NCBI RefSeq assembly: GCF_016714285.1
Contig: NZ_JADJNN010000001.1
Span: 496,001 to 560,000, forward strand
DNA from: Nannocystis sp.
Lineage (GTDB): Bacteria; Myxococcota_A; Polyangia; Nannocystales; Nannocystaceae
Length of the DNA stretch: 64,000 bases
Reading direction: 5' to 3'
Positions 42,132 through 51,953 of this stretch are shown one piece after another (within the stretch, counting starts at the first letter, position 1; every line of letters begins with the position of its first letter). The translations under genes and the position numbers were made by a program. The notes beneath the pieces were generated by a model. The model searched no databases. It worked only from the letters and a program-made list of their open reading frames with translations, and was not told the DNA's origin.

Positions 42132-43337
42132 TCACGAGATCTCGACGCGGAGGAGCTGTTGACCGACGAACAGGTAGTCGCCGTGGAACAGCTCGAGGGC
42201 GCCCTTGGTGCGCACGAAGGTGCCGTTGCGCGAGCCGGTGTCGGTGAGGATGACGTGGTGCGAGTCGGAGGCCGCGTCGAGGCGGGCGTGGCGGCCCGAG
42301 ATGAAGCGGTCCTGCGGGAAGTTGATGGTGTTGCCCTCGCGACCCAGGGTCAGGGCGGCGCCCTGGGCCGAGACGATGCGACCCTCGCCGCCGCCGGCGA
42401 GCTGCTGGACGACGCGGAAGCGGCCGTCGGGGCGCGGGCTGCTGTAGCTGTAGGTGCCGGCCTCGTCGGGGGCGCCGTCGGAGAAGGGCTCGCTGTCGAT
42501 GCGCAGCAGCTGCTCGCCGACCAGGAAGTAGTCGTTGTGCTCGAGCTGCACCGGCGACTTGATGCGGACGAACACGCCGTTGACGGTGCCGAGGTCCTTC
42601 ACGAACAGGCGGCCGCCCTGGACGGTGAAGCGGGCGTGCTCGGGGTTGAGGAACAGGTCCTCGCTGAAGCGGATGTCGCCGGTGCTGCGGCCGACGGTGT
42701 GGTTGGTGGCGCTGAGGTGATAGGTGACGCCGTCGCCGCCCTCGCCCTTGATGACGACCAGGCGGGGCACCACGGCCTGCTGCTGGAGGGCGCCGAAGAA
42801 CATGGTCTTGGCGGCGGGCTTGGTGTTGACGGGGCCCTCGGGCAGACCGGTCGCGGCGTTGAAGCGCGGGGCGGGCTGGGCGACCATCGTGCCGCGCGGC
42901 GGCGAGGTGGTCGGTGTGGAGAGCGGGGTGTTGAGGGTCGAGAGCGGGTCGAGCGGGCCGACCGGAGCCTGGGCCTGTCGCGCCTGCGGTTGAGCTTGTG
43001 CCTGCGGCTGGGCGACGTTGGGCGCGGGCTGGACCGTGGGCAGCTGCATCGTGCCCATGAGCTTGGCGCCCCCGCTCACGCCTGCGCCCGCGCCTGCGCC
43101 GACGCCGACGCTCGGTGGAGCGCCGATGTTGATGACCGCGGCAGGCACGGCGCCGACCACCGGCGCGGCGGCCGAGCGCAGGGCGGGGCTGCCACTCGGG
43201 GTGGCACTTGGGCTGCTCATGCCGACGCCGGTCGGCCCGACGATGCGCGGGGCGAGGGCGGCGTTGCAGCGGTCACACGTCGCAGCGCGCAGCGGGTTCA
43301 GGTGGCTGCACACCGAACAGGCGAGGCCGAGTTCCAT
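42132..43337 (-). CDS. Zinc-ribbon/double-FHA protein (paralogue B)
   Basis: 401 residues from ATG 43337. One N-terminal zinc ribbon (CSVCSHLNPLRAATCDRC) is followed by a ~160-residue Gly/Ala/Gln/Pro-rich linker. Two FHA domains then follow: the first with VGRSTGDIRF, NPEHARF and LGTVNGVFVR, the second with LGREGNTINF, SGRHARL and TGSRNGTFVR. The second domain is the more canonical. It forms a two-gene operon with paralogue A downstream and ends with a matching LFVGQQLLRVEIS. The long linker suggests a flexible tether between ribbon and FHA pair. Confidence 0.85.
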   Translation of the reverse strand: MELGLACSVCSHLNPLRAATCDRCNAALAPRIVGPTGVGMSSPSATPSGSPALRSAAAPVVGAVPAAVINIGAPPSVGVGAGAGAGVSGGAKLMGTMQLPTVQPAPNVAQPQAQAQPQARQAQAPVGPLDPLSTLNTPLSTPTTSPPRGTMVAQPAPRFNAATGLPEGPVNTKPAAKTMFFGALQQQAVVPRLVVIKGEGGDGVTYHLSATNHTVGRSTGDIRFSEDLFLNPEHARFTVQGGRLFVKDLGTVNGVFVRIKSPVQLEHNDYFLVGEQLLRIDSEPFSDGAPDEAGTYSYSSPRPDGRFRVVQQLAGGGEGRIVSAQGAALTLGREGNTINFPQDRFISGRHARLDAASDSHHVILTDTGSRNGTFVRTKGALELFHGDYLFVGQQLLRVEIS

Positions 43338-43372
43338 GACAGGGGGATCCTCGTCTGCCCTGTACCTTGTTG

Positions 43373-46300
43373 TCAACGCGGGGGGCGTGGTTTCGCGGGG
43401 CCGGGCGGGGTCGGGTCGACCAGCGGGCGGAGGTCGAGGCAGGCCTGGCCGGGGGGGCGCTCGGACGGGCAAACAGCGTCGTTCTGGAGCGCCCGCGCGG
43501 CCTGAGCCTCGGCCCGGGTGCCGGCCTGGGCGGCCACGAGGGCCTGGTCCAGGTCGGTCTGAAACGGGGCGAGGGCCGCGGGGCTCAAGGGCGTGAACTC
43601 GGGGGCGATCACGCCGGTGAGCCAGCGTTCCACGGTGATCTCCCAGCCGCTCTTGCGCACCGGCGGGAGCGGGGTGCCGCCGCTGACGCTGTTGGCCTGC
43701 GCTGGCCGCGGGCCGAGCTGGCGCGCCAGGGCGGCCGCCGCTGCGTCGCGGGCGAGGCCGGGGACGCCGACGTAGCGGCGCAGCAGGACAGCGATCGCGT
43801 CGCGTGGGCGACGCGCGGGATCGACCTGGCCGATCCGCCAGGCCGCGATCGCGGCGACGGTCGGGTCGGCGGCCTGCAGGCGCACGTAGAGGCGCGGCAG
43901 CTGGTCGTCGGGGGTGAGGGCGGCCTCGGCGAAGGCGCAGACGCGGCGCTGGAGGGTGTGGCTGGACTGGGCGGCCATTCGGGAGACCCGCGGGAGATCG
44001 CCAGGGCTGGCGCCCCGAACGGGAATGCGGGCCAGGGCGGCGCAGGCCAGAGTGGCGACCAGGCCCTCCTGCTCGGGGACGGCGAAGCGACGCATGTACT
44101 CGGCGGCCGCGGGGGCGCTGCTGCGGGCGAGCGACCAGGCGGCGGCGTACCAGCTCTCGCGGCTGGGGTCGCTGCTGGCGAGGAGCTCGCCGAACACCGG
44201 TACGGCCTCGGGGTCGTCGAGCTCGCCGGCGGCCCGGATCGCGGCGGCCCGGGCCTGTTCGAAGGCCTCGCGCACGGTGCGGGTGGCGTCGCGTGGGGCG
44301 GTGAGCTGGGCGCCCATGCGGGCGAGCGGGACGGCGGTCTGCGGGAGGGCGAGCGCGCCGAGGTGCTCCGCGGCGCGCAGGCGGGCGCCGACGGGGCCGC
44401 GACCGAGGGCCTCGACGAGGGCGCGGCGCAATTGCTGTTTGCGGGCGGGGCTGGCGTCGTCGCGGACCCAGGCGTGGAGCACGGCGGGCTCGCTGCGATC
44501 AAGGGCGTCGAGCATGAGCTCGCGCGGGGCCTCGTCGGCGGGCTCGCGGCGGATCCGCTGCAGCGAGAGGTCGAGCAGCGCGAGCAGGGTGCCGCTGGCC
44601 TCGGCGAGGTCGAGGGCGCGACGACCGACCTCCTCGAGCACCTCCGGCGGGCCGCCGTCGGCGAGGATCTGGCGCAGCTGGGCCTCGGCCTCGCGGACCT
44701 GGCCGCGGCCGAGGGTGAGCTCGGCGAGGCGGAGGCGGGCGAGCGCGTGCTTCGGCTCGCGCTCGAGGATGCCGGCGTAGGTCTTGCCGGCCTCCTCGAA
44801 GTCGCCGCGGCGCTCGTAGAGCTCGCCGAGGCGGACCAGCACGCGGCTGTGCTCGGGGCCGGCGCCCTCGCTGCGGGCCGCGGCCGCGAGCACGCGATCG
44901 ATGTCGCCGGTGTCGAAGGCGAGCTCGGCGAGCTCGGCCAGGACGTCGGCGCTGCGCTTCGGGTCCTGGCTCATGAGCTGCTCGAGGGTGGCCATGGCCG
45001 CGTCGCCGCGGCCGGCGCGGCGCAGGGCCAGGGCGAGCTCGGCGAGGCGCTCGCCGTCCTGCGGGCGCAGCTTGACCAGCTTCTCGTGCACGCCGACGGC
45101 CTTGAGGAACTTCTCCTCGCGGGTGTAGAGCTCGGCGAGCAGGAGACCTGCCTCAAAGGCCAGGTTCGGATCCTTGAGCTGATCGAGGTCGGCGAGGGCC
45201 TGCTTCTCGACGGCCTGACGCCGGCTCGAGAACTGCGAGAAGTTGCCGCCGACGAGGAGGTCGACCATGCGGGTGCGGGCCTCGTCGTGGACGAGGCGGT
45301 GCTCGGGGGCGCGGGTGAGCTCGAAGACCTCCTGCCAGGTCGCGAGGGCGCGCTGGGGGACGCGGTCGTCTTGCTCGAGGAGGGCGCGCAGGCGCAGGTA
45401 CTTGGGGTCCTTCGGGGCGGCTTGCAGGGCCCGCTCGAGCGAGACGGCGGCCTCGGGCCGGCGGTGCTCGCTGAGGATCTCCGCGTGGCGGGCCCAGCCG
45501 GCGTGGGCGGGGCGGATGAGGCCGGGCAGGGCGGCCCACTCCTTGAGCGCGTCGGCCTCGCGGCCCATCTGGAACAGCTGCTCGCCGAGAGCGATGCGGG
45601 CGTCGGGGTCGCGCGGGTGGGCCTTGACGAGGCGCTGGGCGACGACGAGGGCGTGGGCGGGCTCGTCGTTGAGGTTGTAGAAGTCGAGCAGGCGCACGAG
45701 GGCGGCGCTGGCGGTGCCGGCGAGGGCCTCGACCTCGGCGGCGACCTCGAGGCCCTGGCTGCGCTTGCCGGCGCTGATGAGGCGGGCGGCGAGGTCGAGG
45801 CCGATCTGCACGCGCTCGGGGTCGCGGGCGCCGGCGCGGCGAAACTCGGCGAGGGCGGCGTCGGCGTCGCCGGCCGACTCGAGCGCGCCGATCAGGGCGG
45901 CGCGGGCGTCGGGATCGCCGGGGTCGGCCGCGAGGGCGCGGCGCCAGGCGGGCACCGGATCGCCGCCGACGGAGGTCTGGGCGCGGGCGAGGACCCGCCA
46001 GCCGTCGCCGTCGCTGGCGTGTTTGGGGTCGGCGAGGTGGCGCTCGAGGCGGGCGACCAGGGCCTCGACGGTGCCCTGGCGCTGGGCCGCCTCGTGGACG
46101 AGGTTCCACATCGCGGCTCGCTCGCCAGGACTGGCACCACTGGCCTCGAGCTGGGCCCACGCGAGCTCGGCGGCGCGGGCAGGATCGCCGGCCTGTAGAC
46201 TGGCGCGCGCCCACTCGCCGCGCAGGCCGGCGCGCTCGGACTCGCGGGCGTCGGCGATGGCCCGGGTGTAGGCGGCGTCGGCGATGCCGCGATCGCCGGC

Positions 46301-47014
46301 CCGCGCGGCGGCCCGCGCGAGCCGCAGCTGGGCGGCCTGACCGGGCTCGGCGGCGGCGAGGGCCTGGGCGAGGCGGAGGGCGTCGGGGCCGCGCTGGGCG
46401 GCGTCGGCCTGGGTGTAGGCGGTGAGCAGGAGGCGGGTGCGGGCGTCGCCGCGGGCCTTGCTGGCGGCTTGCTCGAGGGCGGCGATCGCCGCGGGGGCGT
46501 CACCGGCGGCGGCGAGGGCCTTGACCCGCAGCTCGAGCACGCGGGGCTGCAGACCGCCGGCGCGGGCCTCGAGCGCGGCGAGGCGATCGGCGGCGCCGCG
46601 GGGGTCGCCGTGGGCGAGGCGGACGCGGGCGTCGAGGATGCCGAGAGCGAGGTCGTCGGGGCTGCGCGCGAGGGCCTCGGTGATCCTGCGGGCCAGGCCG
46701 GCCTTGCCGATCGCGGCCTCGAGGGCCCGGTACTGGGCGGCGTCGAAGGGGCTGGCGCGCAGCTTGGTGAAGCGCTGGTTGACGAGCGCTGGATCGGCGG
46801 CGCTGCGCTCGAGGGTCCAGTCGTCGTCGCCGGCGGGGGCCGAGGTGGTCGCAGCGGTGATCGCAGTCGCGGCCGCAGTATCGGCAGTCGCGGTTGAGAT
46901 CTGGCCGAAGAGACATGCCCCAAGGACCAGGCAGCGACGGCTCCAGCGACCCGCGGCTCCGGCGGCCAGCGGCGGGCGCGGGCCAGAGGACGCGGCGTGG
47001 CGCGGCGCGGGCAT
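43373..47014 (-). CDS. Large exported TPR/HEAT-repeat protein
   Basis: About 1,213 residues from ATG 47014; in-frame ATGs further upstream are possible. A signal-like stretch (RRCLVLGACLFGQISTATA) includes a palindromic element (46901-46931). The rest is one long alpha-solenoid. TPR-like pairs dominate residues ~100-850 (for example LEQAASKARGDARTRLLLTAY, RLVKAHPRDPDARIALGEQLFQMGREADALKEWAALP). HEAT-like units follow (EAVPVFGELLASSDPSRESWYAAAWSLARSSAPAAAEYMRRF). Two more palindromes (43825-43841, 45147-45164) are translated without obvious insertion. No catalytic motif. Probably a periplasmic scaffold (inference). Confidence 0.8.
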   Translation of the reverse strand: MPAPRHAASSGPRPPLAAGAAGRWSRRCLVLGACLFGQISTATADTAAATAITAATTSAPAGDDDWTLERSAADPALVNQRFTKLRASPFDAAQYRALEAAIGKAGLARRITEALARSPDDLALGILDARVRLAHGDPRGAADRLAALEARAGGLQPRVLELRVKALAAAGDAPAAIAALEQAASKARGDARTRLLLTAYTQADAAQRGPDALRLAQALAAAEPGQAAQLRLARAAARAGDRGIADAAYTRAIADARESERAGLRGEWARASLQAGDPARAAELAWAQLEASGASPGERAAMWNLVHEAAQRQGTVEALVARLERHLADPKHASDGDGWRVLARAQTSVGGDPVPAWRRALAADPGDPDARAALIGALESAGDADAALAEFRRAGARDPERVQIGLDLAARLISAGKRSQGLEVAAEVEALAGTASAALVRLLDFYNLNDEPAHALVVAQRLVKAHPRDPDARIALGEQLFQMGREADALKEWAALPGLIRPAHAGWARHAEILSEHRRPEAAVSLERALQAAPKDPKYLRLRALLEQDDRVPQRALATWQEVFELTRAPEHRLVHDEARTRMVDLLVGGNFSQFSSRRQAVEKQALADLDQLKDPNLAFEAGLLLAELYTREEKFLKAVGVHEKLVKLRPQDGERLAELALALRRAGRGDAAMATLEQLMSQDPKRSADVLAELAELAFDTGDIDRVLAAAARSEGAGPEHSRVLVRLGELYERRGDFEEAGKTYAGILEREPKHALARLRLAELTLGRGQVREAEAQLRQILADGGPPEVLEEVGRRALDLAEASGTLLALLDLSLQRIRREPADEAPRELMLDALDRSEPAVLHAWVRDDASPARKQQLRRALVEALGRGPVGARLRAAEHLGALALPQTAVPLARMGAQLTAPRDATRTVREAFEQARAAAIRAAGELDDPEAVPVFGELLASSDPSRESWYAAAWSLARSSAPAAAEYMRRFAVPEQEGLVATLACAALARIPVRGASPGDLPRVSRMAAQSSHTLQRRVCAFAEAALTPDDQLPRLYVRLQAADPTVAAIAAWRIGQVDPARRPRDAIAVLLRRYVGVPGLARDAAAAALARQLGPRPAQANSVSGGTPLPPVRKSGWEITVERWLTGVIAPEFTPLSPAALAPFQTDLDQALVAAQAGTRAEAQAARALQNDAVCPSERPPGQACLDLRPLVDPTPPGPAKPRPPR
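46901..46931. repeat. Palindromic element in the signal peptide of the TPR protein
   Basis: CTGGCCGAAGAGACATG followed by CCCCAAGGACCAGG: a compound of G-type and CATG-type arms, translated as part of LVLGACLFGQIS. Confidence 0.6.
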
Positions 47015-47174
47015 GCCCGGCGAGGGTAGCAGGTCGGGCCTGGCGCCGTCTGCGGGCGATCGGGCGCGCGCTGGCTGGCTCATGGCAGCGGGCGACGCGG
47101 GCGGGCAGGGCTCACGCGGGCCGGGCTTGACCGGATCGGTGCGCGGTCTAAAGTGCCGGCGCGAGACCCGGCCC

Positions 47175-47501
47175 ATGCCCATCTATGCCTATCGCTGTCA
47201 GAACTGTGGTGCGGACGCGGAGTACATCCAAAAATTCAGCGACCCGCCGATCACCGAGTGCGAGAAGTGTGGCGGGCCGCTCGAGCGCGCGGTGACTGCG
47301 GCCGCGTTTCATCTGAAGGGCGGCGGCTGGTACAAGGACGGCTACGCGAGCGCCAAGGGCGAGGGCAAGGGGGAGGCGAAGACGGACGGCGCCAGCGAGA
47401 GCAAGCCGGAGAGCAAGCCGGCGGAGAGCAAGCCGGCGGAGAGCAAGCCGGCGAGCGACAGCGGTGGCACGACCAGCACCGTGAAGGCGGCGAGCGAGTG
47501 A
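47175..47501 (+). CDS. FmdB-type zinc-ribbon protein
   Basis: 108 residues. The N-terminal FmdB/CxxC_CxxC domain is PIYAYRCQNCG...ECEKCGGPLERAVTAAAFHLKGGGWYKDGY. The four cysteines bind zinc, and these proteins are proposed regulators whose role is unclear. The tail is a Lys/Glu/Ser-rich repeat (SKPAES x3), probably disordered. Its stop overlaps the folD start (GTGA), so the two are translationally coupled, a pairing also seen in other deltaproteobacteria (inference from general knowledge). Confidence 0.85.
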   Translation: MPIYAYRCQNCGADAEYIQKFSDPPITECEKCGGPLERAVTAAAFHLKGGGWYKDGYASAKGEGKGEAKTDGASESKPESKPAESKPAESKPASDSGGTTSTVKAASE

Positions 47502-48355
47502 GCGCGCGGATCCTGGACGGGAAGGCCTGCGCGACGGAGCTGCTGCAGGCGGCGACGGGCCGGGTGGCGCAGTGTGTCGTTCGCGGGGCGGGGCCGTGTC
47601 TGGCGGTGGTGCTGGTCGGCGACGATCCGGCGTCGCAGGTGTATGTGCGCAGCAAGGAGCGCAAGGCGGCCGAGGTCGGGGTCGCGACCCGCGACCATCG
47701 CCTGCCGGCGAGCACCAGCACCGAGGAGCTGTTGACGCTGGTGCGGGCGCTCAACGGTGATCCGCAGGTCGACGGGATCCTCGTGCAGCTGCCGCTGCCG
47801 CGTGGGGTCGACAGCGAGGCGGTGCTGCGGGCGATCGATCCGGCGAAGGACGTCGACGGCTTTCACCCGGAGAACCTCGGGCTGCTGATGCTCGGGACGC
47901 CGCGCTTCGTGGCCTGCACGCCGCAGGGCTGCATGCGCCTCCTGGCCATGGGTGAGGTGAAGCTGGCGGGGGCGCGGGCGCTGGTGCTCGGGCGCTCGAC
48001 GATCGTCGGCAAGCCGATCGCGCAGCTGCTCGTGCAGGCCGACGCAACGGTGACGGTGGCCCACTCGCGCACGCAGGCGCTGGCGGACGAGGTGTCGCGG
48101 GCCGACGTGGTGATCGTGGCGATCGGCCGGCCGGAGTTCATCCGTGGGGCGTGGATCAAGGAGGGGGCGGCGGTGATCGACGTCGGCATCAATCGCCTGG
48201 CGAGCGGGCGGCTGGTCGGGGATGTCGAGTACGCCGCGGCGGCGGAGCGGGCCTCGGCGATCACGCCGGTGCCCGGTGGCGTCGGGCCGATGACGATCGC
48301 GTGCTTGCTCAGCAACGTGATCGACGCGGCGGAGCGCCGGCTCGGGCTGCACTGA
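47498..48355 (+). CDS. folD: Methylenetetrahydrofolate dehydrogenase/cyclohydrolase FolD
   Basis: 285 residues from GTG 47498, which overlaps the fmdB-like stop. FolD interconverts methylene-, methenyl- and 10-formyl-tetrahydrofolate. Signatures are VGDDPASQVYVRSKERKAAEVG (catalytic Lys in the YxxxK arrangement), DGILVQLPLP, KDVDGFHPENLG, VLGRSTIVGKPIAQLL (NADP site), and ITPVPGGVGPMTIACLLSN. Length is normal. The stop is followed by GGTGCTGA microrepeats and a GGAGGTGCAGCGC duplication (48355-48440), which fill the space before the convergent regulator gene. Confidence 0.96.
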   Translation: MSARILDGKACATELLQAATGRVAQCVVRGAGPCLAVVLVGDDPASQVYVRSKERKAAEVGVATRDHRLPASTSTEELLTLVRALNGDPQVDGILVQLPLPRGVDSEAVLRAIDPAKDVDGFHPENLGLLMLGTPRFVACTPQGCMRLLAMGEVKLAGARALVLGRSTIVGKPIAQLLVQADATVTVAHSRTQALADEVSRADVVIVAIGRPEFIRGAWIKEGAAVIDVGINRLASGRLVGDVEYAAAAERASAITPVPGGVGPMTIACLLSNVIDAAERRLGLH

Positions 48356-48453
48356 GGTGCTGAGGTGCTGCGCTGACGAGCTGGGCTGAGGCCTTGCGCG
48401 GAGGTGCAGCGCGGAGGTGCAGCGCTGGAGCGCTGGGCCGAGGCGCGGGCCGA

Positions 48454-49452
48454 TCAGGCCATGCCGAGCAGCTCGCGGACGCTGCCGGCGACGGCGGAGG
48501 TCGGCAGGCACATGCGGGCGCCGGCGGCCCGGGCGGCGGTGCGGATCTCGTCGGTCGGGGCGTCGTGGACGGCGATGATCTGCGGCGGCTGGGGCAGGGC
48601 GGCGAGCTTCTGCAGGACCTCGCTCTGCTTGAGGTCCGGGACGGAGAGCGAGAGGATGACGTGGCGCGGCGGGGCCGACTGGGCGACCAGGAGGGCGTCG
48701 GCGCCGGTCTGGGCGGTGAGCACCTCGACCGTGGGGCTGCCCTGGCCGAGCTCGTCCTTGACGCGGGCGCGGAAGTCGGCGTTCTGGGTGACGAGGAGGA
48801 CGCGCGAGTTCTCGCGCTCGTTGGCGGCCGGCTGCGGTCCGGACACGGGATGCCGCACGTCCTCGCGGAGGTTGAAGGCCTCGAGCACGCGGCGACGGAC
48901 GTCGACGACGTCGAGCGGCTTCTTGAGGCAGGCGGAGGCGCCGGCGGCGAGGATCCGCTCCATGTTGGATTCGGTGTAGTAGCCGGTGATGGCGATGATC
49001 TCGGTGTGCGTGGTCTGCGGGTCGCGCTTGAGGCGGGTGCAGACCTCGAAGCCGTCGACGCCGGGCATCATGAGGTCGAGGAAGATCAGCTGCGGGCGGA
49101 ACAGGGCGACGCTGCGGCCGGCGTCGAAGGCGTCGCGGGCGACCTCGACGTCGAACTGGTGCGAGAGCTCCTTGACGACGTCGCGGACGAGGTCGAGGAC
49201 GACGGGCTCGTCGTCGATGACGAGGATGCGGCCGACCTCGCTGCCGGTCGGGACGGTGAACGGGATCCCGCGCTCGCCGCAGACCCGCTCGAGGTCCTCG
49301 CGACGCACGCGACGGTGACCGCCGACGGTCTTGAAGGCGGGGATGAGACCGTCCTCGATCCAGCGGATGACCGTGGTGGGCGTGACGCAGCAGATCCGCG
49401 CCACGTCGTGGGTGGAGTAGGTGTCCTTGATCGGGGTGCGTCCGCGGCTCAT
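48454..49452 (-). CDS. Excisionase-type HTH/receiver/pseudo-receiver regulator
   Basis: 332 residues. The N-terminus is a MerR/excisionase-like winged helix (YSTHDVARICCVTPTTVIRWIEDGLIPAFKTVGGHRRVRREDLE). A receiver domain (about 74-195) follows, with DDEP, acceptor Asp in IFLDLMMPG and LKKPLD. A second receiver-like domain (about 218-332) has lost the acceptor: VILSLSVPDL replaces the Asp position. It overlaps the upstream kinase gene by 4 bp (ATGA), so kinase and regulator form one translationally coupled two-component system. The DNA-binding domain at the front, with two receivers behind, is the reverse of the usual order. Confidence 0.88.
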   Translation of the reverse strand: MSRGRTPIKDTYSTHDVARICCVTPTTVIRWIEDGLIPAFKTVGGHRRVRREDLERVCGERGIPFTVPTGSEVGRILVIDDEPVVLDLVRDVVKELSHQFDVEVARDAFDAGRSVALFRPQLIFLDLMMPGVDGFEVCTRLKRDPQTTHTEIIAITGYYTESNMERILAAGASACLKKPLDVVDVRRRVLEAFNLREDVRHPVSGPQPAANERENSRVLLVTQNADFRARVKDELGQGSPTVEVLTAQTGADALLVAQSAPPRHVILSLSVPDLKQSEVLQKLAALPQPPQIIAVHDAPTDEIRTAARAAGARMCLPTSAVAGSVRELLGMA

Positions 49453-51953
49453 GGCTTGGTCTTGTCGGCGGGGAGCAGGAGCGTGAAGGTCGTGCCCTGC
49501 CCGGGCTTGGACCGGACCAGGATATCACCTCCGTGGTCCTTGAGGATGCCGTAGGAGATCGCAAGGCCCAGCCCGGTGCCCTTGCCGATGTCCTTGGTGC
49601 TGAAGAACGGGTCGAAGATGCGGCCCTGGATCTCGGGCGGGATGCCGACACCCTCGTCCGTGACCTCGAGGCGGACCCGGCCGCCTTGATCTGGATTGCC
49701 GTCGTGGCCGAGGACCAGGCGGACGGTGCCGCCGCGGGGCATGGCGTCGACGGCGTTGCTCAGCAGGTTCAGCAGCACCTGCTCGAGCTGGTCGGGGTCG
49801 GCGAGCACCGCGGCGTCGCCGAGGCCCTCCCGCAGCACGCGAACGTTGTGCATGCGCCACTGGTACTCGCCGATGCCGATCACGCGGTCGATCAGGCTGC
49901 GCAGCTCGACGCGGCGGCGCTTGCCGCCCTCCTGCTGGCGGGAGAAGAGCAGGACGCCTTCGACGATCTTGCGGCAACGCTCGCCGCTGACGGCGATCTT
50001 CTCGACCTTCTCGCGGACGTTGGGATCGAGGTTCTGGCGCTCGAGCAGGAGCTTGCTGTAGCCGACCACACCGGTGAGAGGGTTGTTGATCTCGTGGGCG
50101 ATGCCCGCGGCGAGCAGGCCGACGGCGGCGAGCTTCTGGGCCTTGAGGATCTGGTCCTCCAGGGCCCGGCGGTGGCGCAGGTCGAGGCCGACGAGGACGG
50201 CGCCGATGACCGGCCCGTCCTCGGCGCGGGCCCCGGCCCAATCTCGCCGGTGGTCGCGCAAGAGGCGGCCCTCGAGGTGGAGGGGGATCGCCTCGCCAGC
50301 GTGGTTGAGTACGCCCATCTCGCCGACAAATTGACCGGTGCGACGCAGTGTCTCCCACAGCTCGGTCCAGCTGGCGGGGCCCTGCAGGCGGGCGACGTCG
50401 ACGCCGAAGCGGCGGCCGCGGGCCTGCTCGGCGGTGATGCCGAGGAGCTGCTCGCTGGCCCGGTTCCAGGTGATCACGCGGCCCTCGGCGTCGAGCGAGT
50501 CGAGCAGGACGGTGGTCTGATCGAGGACCATCGCCTGGTAACCGGCGAGGGCCTCGGTCTCCAACATGAGCAGGCCGTTGGACAGGCCGAGCGCGAGCTG
50601 CGGGGCGAGGGTGGCGAGCAGGCGGTGGACCTGCGGGTCGAGGCTGCTCGGCTCCGCGGCGCGCAGGAGGAGGTGGCCGACGACCCGGGCGGGGGCGCCG
50701 AGGACCACGCGGACGACCGGGCGGCTCGGGTCTTGCTCGCCGAGGAGGGCGCGGACCTGGGGGTCCTGCGGGTCGACGTCGACGACCGGGGCGCCGGTCG
50801 ACCAGGTGGGCGGCGGGGCGAGCTCGGGGCCCAGGGGGCCGAAGCGAGGGTTGTGATCGGTGCGCAGCTGCCAGCGCTCCCAGGTCTCGCCGACGCGGGC
50901 GATGAGGGCGGCGCGGGCGAAGCCGAGGCCGGTCATGACGGCGCTGCACGCCGCGGCGACGCTCTCCTGCGGGCGCAGCGAGGAGGCGAGGAGGCGATCG
51001 ACCTGGGCGGCGAGGCGGGCCTCGAATTCGCGGAGGCGACGCTCGCGGAGGTCGCGGATGAGGGCGACCATCGGCGAGCCGTCGCCGCGACCGGCGGCGA
51101 GCGAGAGCTCGACGGCGACGGACTCGCCGTCGAGGCGGCGGAGGTCGAGCTCGCCGTGCCAGTTGCCCGCGCGGGCCTGGCTCATGCCCTGGCTGAGGGT
51201 GCGGGCGCCCTCGGGGTCGGCGAGCTCGAGAAGGCTGCGGCCGAGCAGGCTGGTGCTGCCAGGGGTGCTGCCAGGGGTGCTGCCAGGGGTGCTGCCGGCG
51301 GTGCCGTCGGCCTCGCCGCCGACGGCACCCCTGCGGCCGGGGGGGGAGGTCGTGCTGGCGAACAGCTCGCGGGCGGCAGGGTTGGCGTGGACGATGCGGC
51401 CGGCGCCGTCGAGGAGGAGCAGGCCGTGGTCGAGGGCCTCGAGGCCGCGGGTGAGCGCGCGGCCCATCTCCATCTCGGGGACGCGCTCGCCTTGCTCGGG
51501 CTCGCAGGTGACGAGGACGTTGTCGCTGGCGAGCTTGCAGGCGCGGAGCAGGCAGGGGAGCGGGCGACCGAGGGCGGGGGCCAGCGAGATCTCGAGGCTG
51601 AAGCGATGGCCGGGCAGGCGCGGGCGCATGCCCATGAAGGCGCGGCCGAACGCGGCGCGCTCGCTGGCGCGGGCGATCCAGCCGAGCAGCGGCTCGCCGA
51701 CGACCTCGGGGCGCGGTCGATGCAGGTGCTCGAGCAGGGCCTGGTTGCAGGCGACGACGATGCCGGCGGTGTTGAGCACGGCGGTCGCCACGGCGAGGGC
51801 GTCGACGATCTCCCCGAAGGCGGCGAACGGCGAGGTCATGCCCTGGGGGAGGGTGCGATCGGAGATCGTGCCCGTCCCGCTGGCGCCTGGCGGACCGCCG
51901 ACGCGCGGGAAGGAGGATGTCTTGGAGCCCTGACCCACGGAGAGGCCCACCAT
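49449..51953 (-). CDS. PAS/GAF sensor histidine kinase, NtrB-like
   Basis: About 834 residues from ATG 51953. There are no membrane helices. PAS 1 (about 45-130), PAS 2 (LEALDHGLLLLDGAGRIVHANPAARELFA) and a collagen-like TPGS repeat (residues ~221-236, DNA microrepeat 51256-51300) come first. A GAF-like region (about 330-470) and PAS 3 (DSLDAEGRVITWNRASEQLLGITAEQA) follow. The kinase core has GIAHEINNPLTGVVGYSKLLL, NLLSNAVDAMPRGG, DEGVGIPPEIQGRIFDPFF, GKGTGLGLAISYGIL. The AHEINNPL box is of the NtrB/complex-cytosolic type. The response regulator overlaps the stop. Likely senses cytoplasmic redox, oxygen or ligand cues; signal unknown. Confidence 0.92.
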   Translation of the reverse strand: MVGLSVGQGSKTSSFPRVGGPPGASGTGTISDRTLPQGMTSPFAAFGEIVDALAVATAVLNTAGIVVACNQALLEHLHRPRPEVVGEPLLGWIARASERAAFGRAFMGMRPRLPGHRFSLEISLAPALGRPLPCLLRACKLASDNVLVTCEPEQGERVPEMEMGRALTRGLEALDHGLLLLDGAGRIVHANPAARELFASTTSPPGRRGAVGGEADGTAGSTPGSTPGSTPGSTSLLGRSLLELADPEGARTLSQGMSQARAGNWHGELDLRRLDGESVAVELSLAAGRGDGSPMVALIRDLRERRLREFEARLAAQVDRLLASSLRPQESVAAACSAVMTGLGFARAALIARVGETWERWQLRTDHNPRFGPLGPELAPPPTWSTGAPVVDVDPQDPQVRALLGEQDPSRPVVRVVLGAPARVVGHLLLRAAEPSSLDPQVHRLLATLAPQLALGLSNGLLMLETEALAGYQAMVLDQTTVLLDSLDAEGRVITWNRASEQLLGITAEQARGRRFGVDVARLQGPASWTELWETLRRTGQFVGEMGVLNHAGEAIPLHLEGRLLRDHRRDWAGARAEDGPVIGAVLVGLDLRHRRALEDQILKAQKLAAVGLLAAGIAHEINNPLTGVVGYSKLLLERQNLDPNVREKVEKIAVSGERCRKIVEGVLLFSRQQEGGKRRRVELRSLIDRVIGIGEYQWRMHNVRVLREGLGDAAVLADPDQLEQVLLNLLSNAVDAMPRGGTVRLVLGHDGNPDQGGRVRLEVTDEGVGIPPEIQGRIFDPFFSTKDIGKGTGLGLAISYGILKDHGGDILVRSKPGQGTTFTLLLPADKTKP

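Noticed and set aside
48356..48453. Small RNA gene after folD
   Set aside because: Only GGTGCTGA and GGAGGTGCAGCGC microrepeats are seen; no stable fold or promoter was evident.
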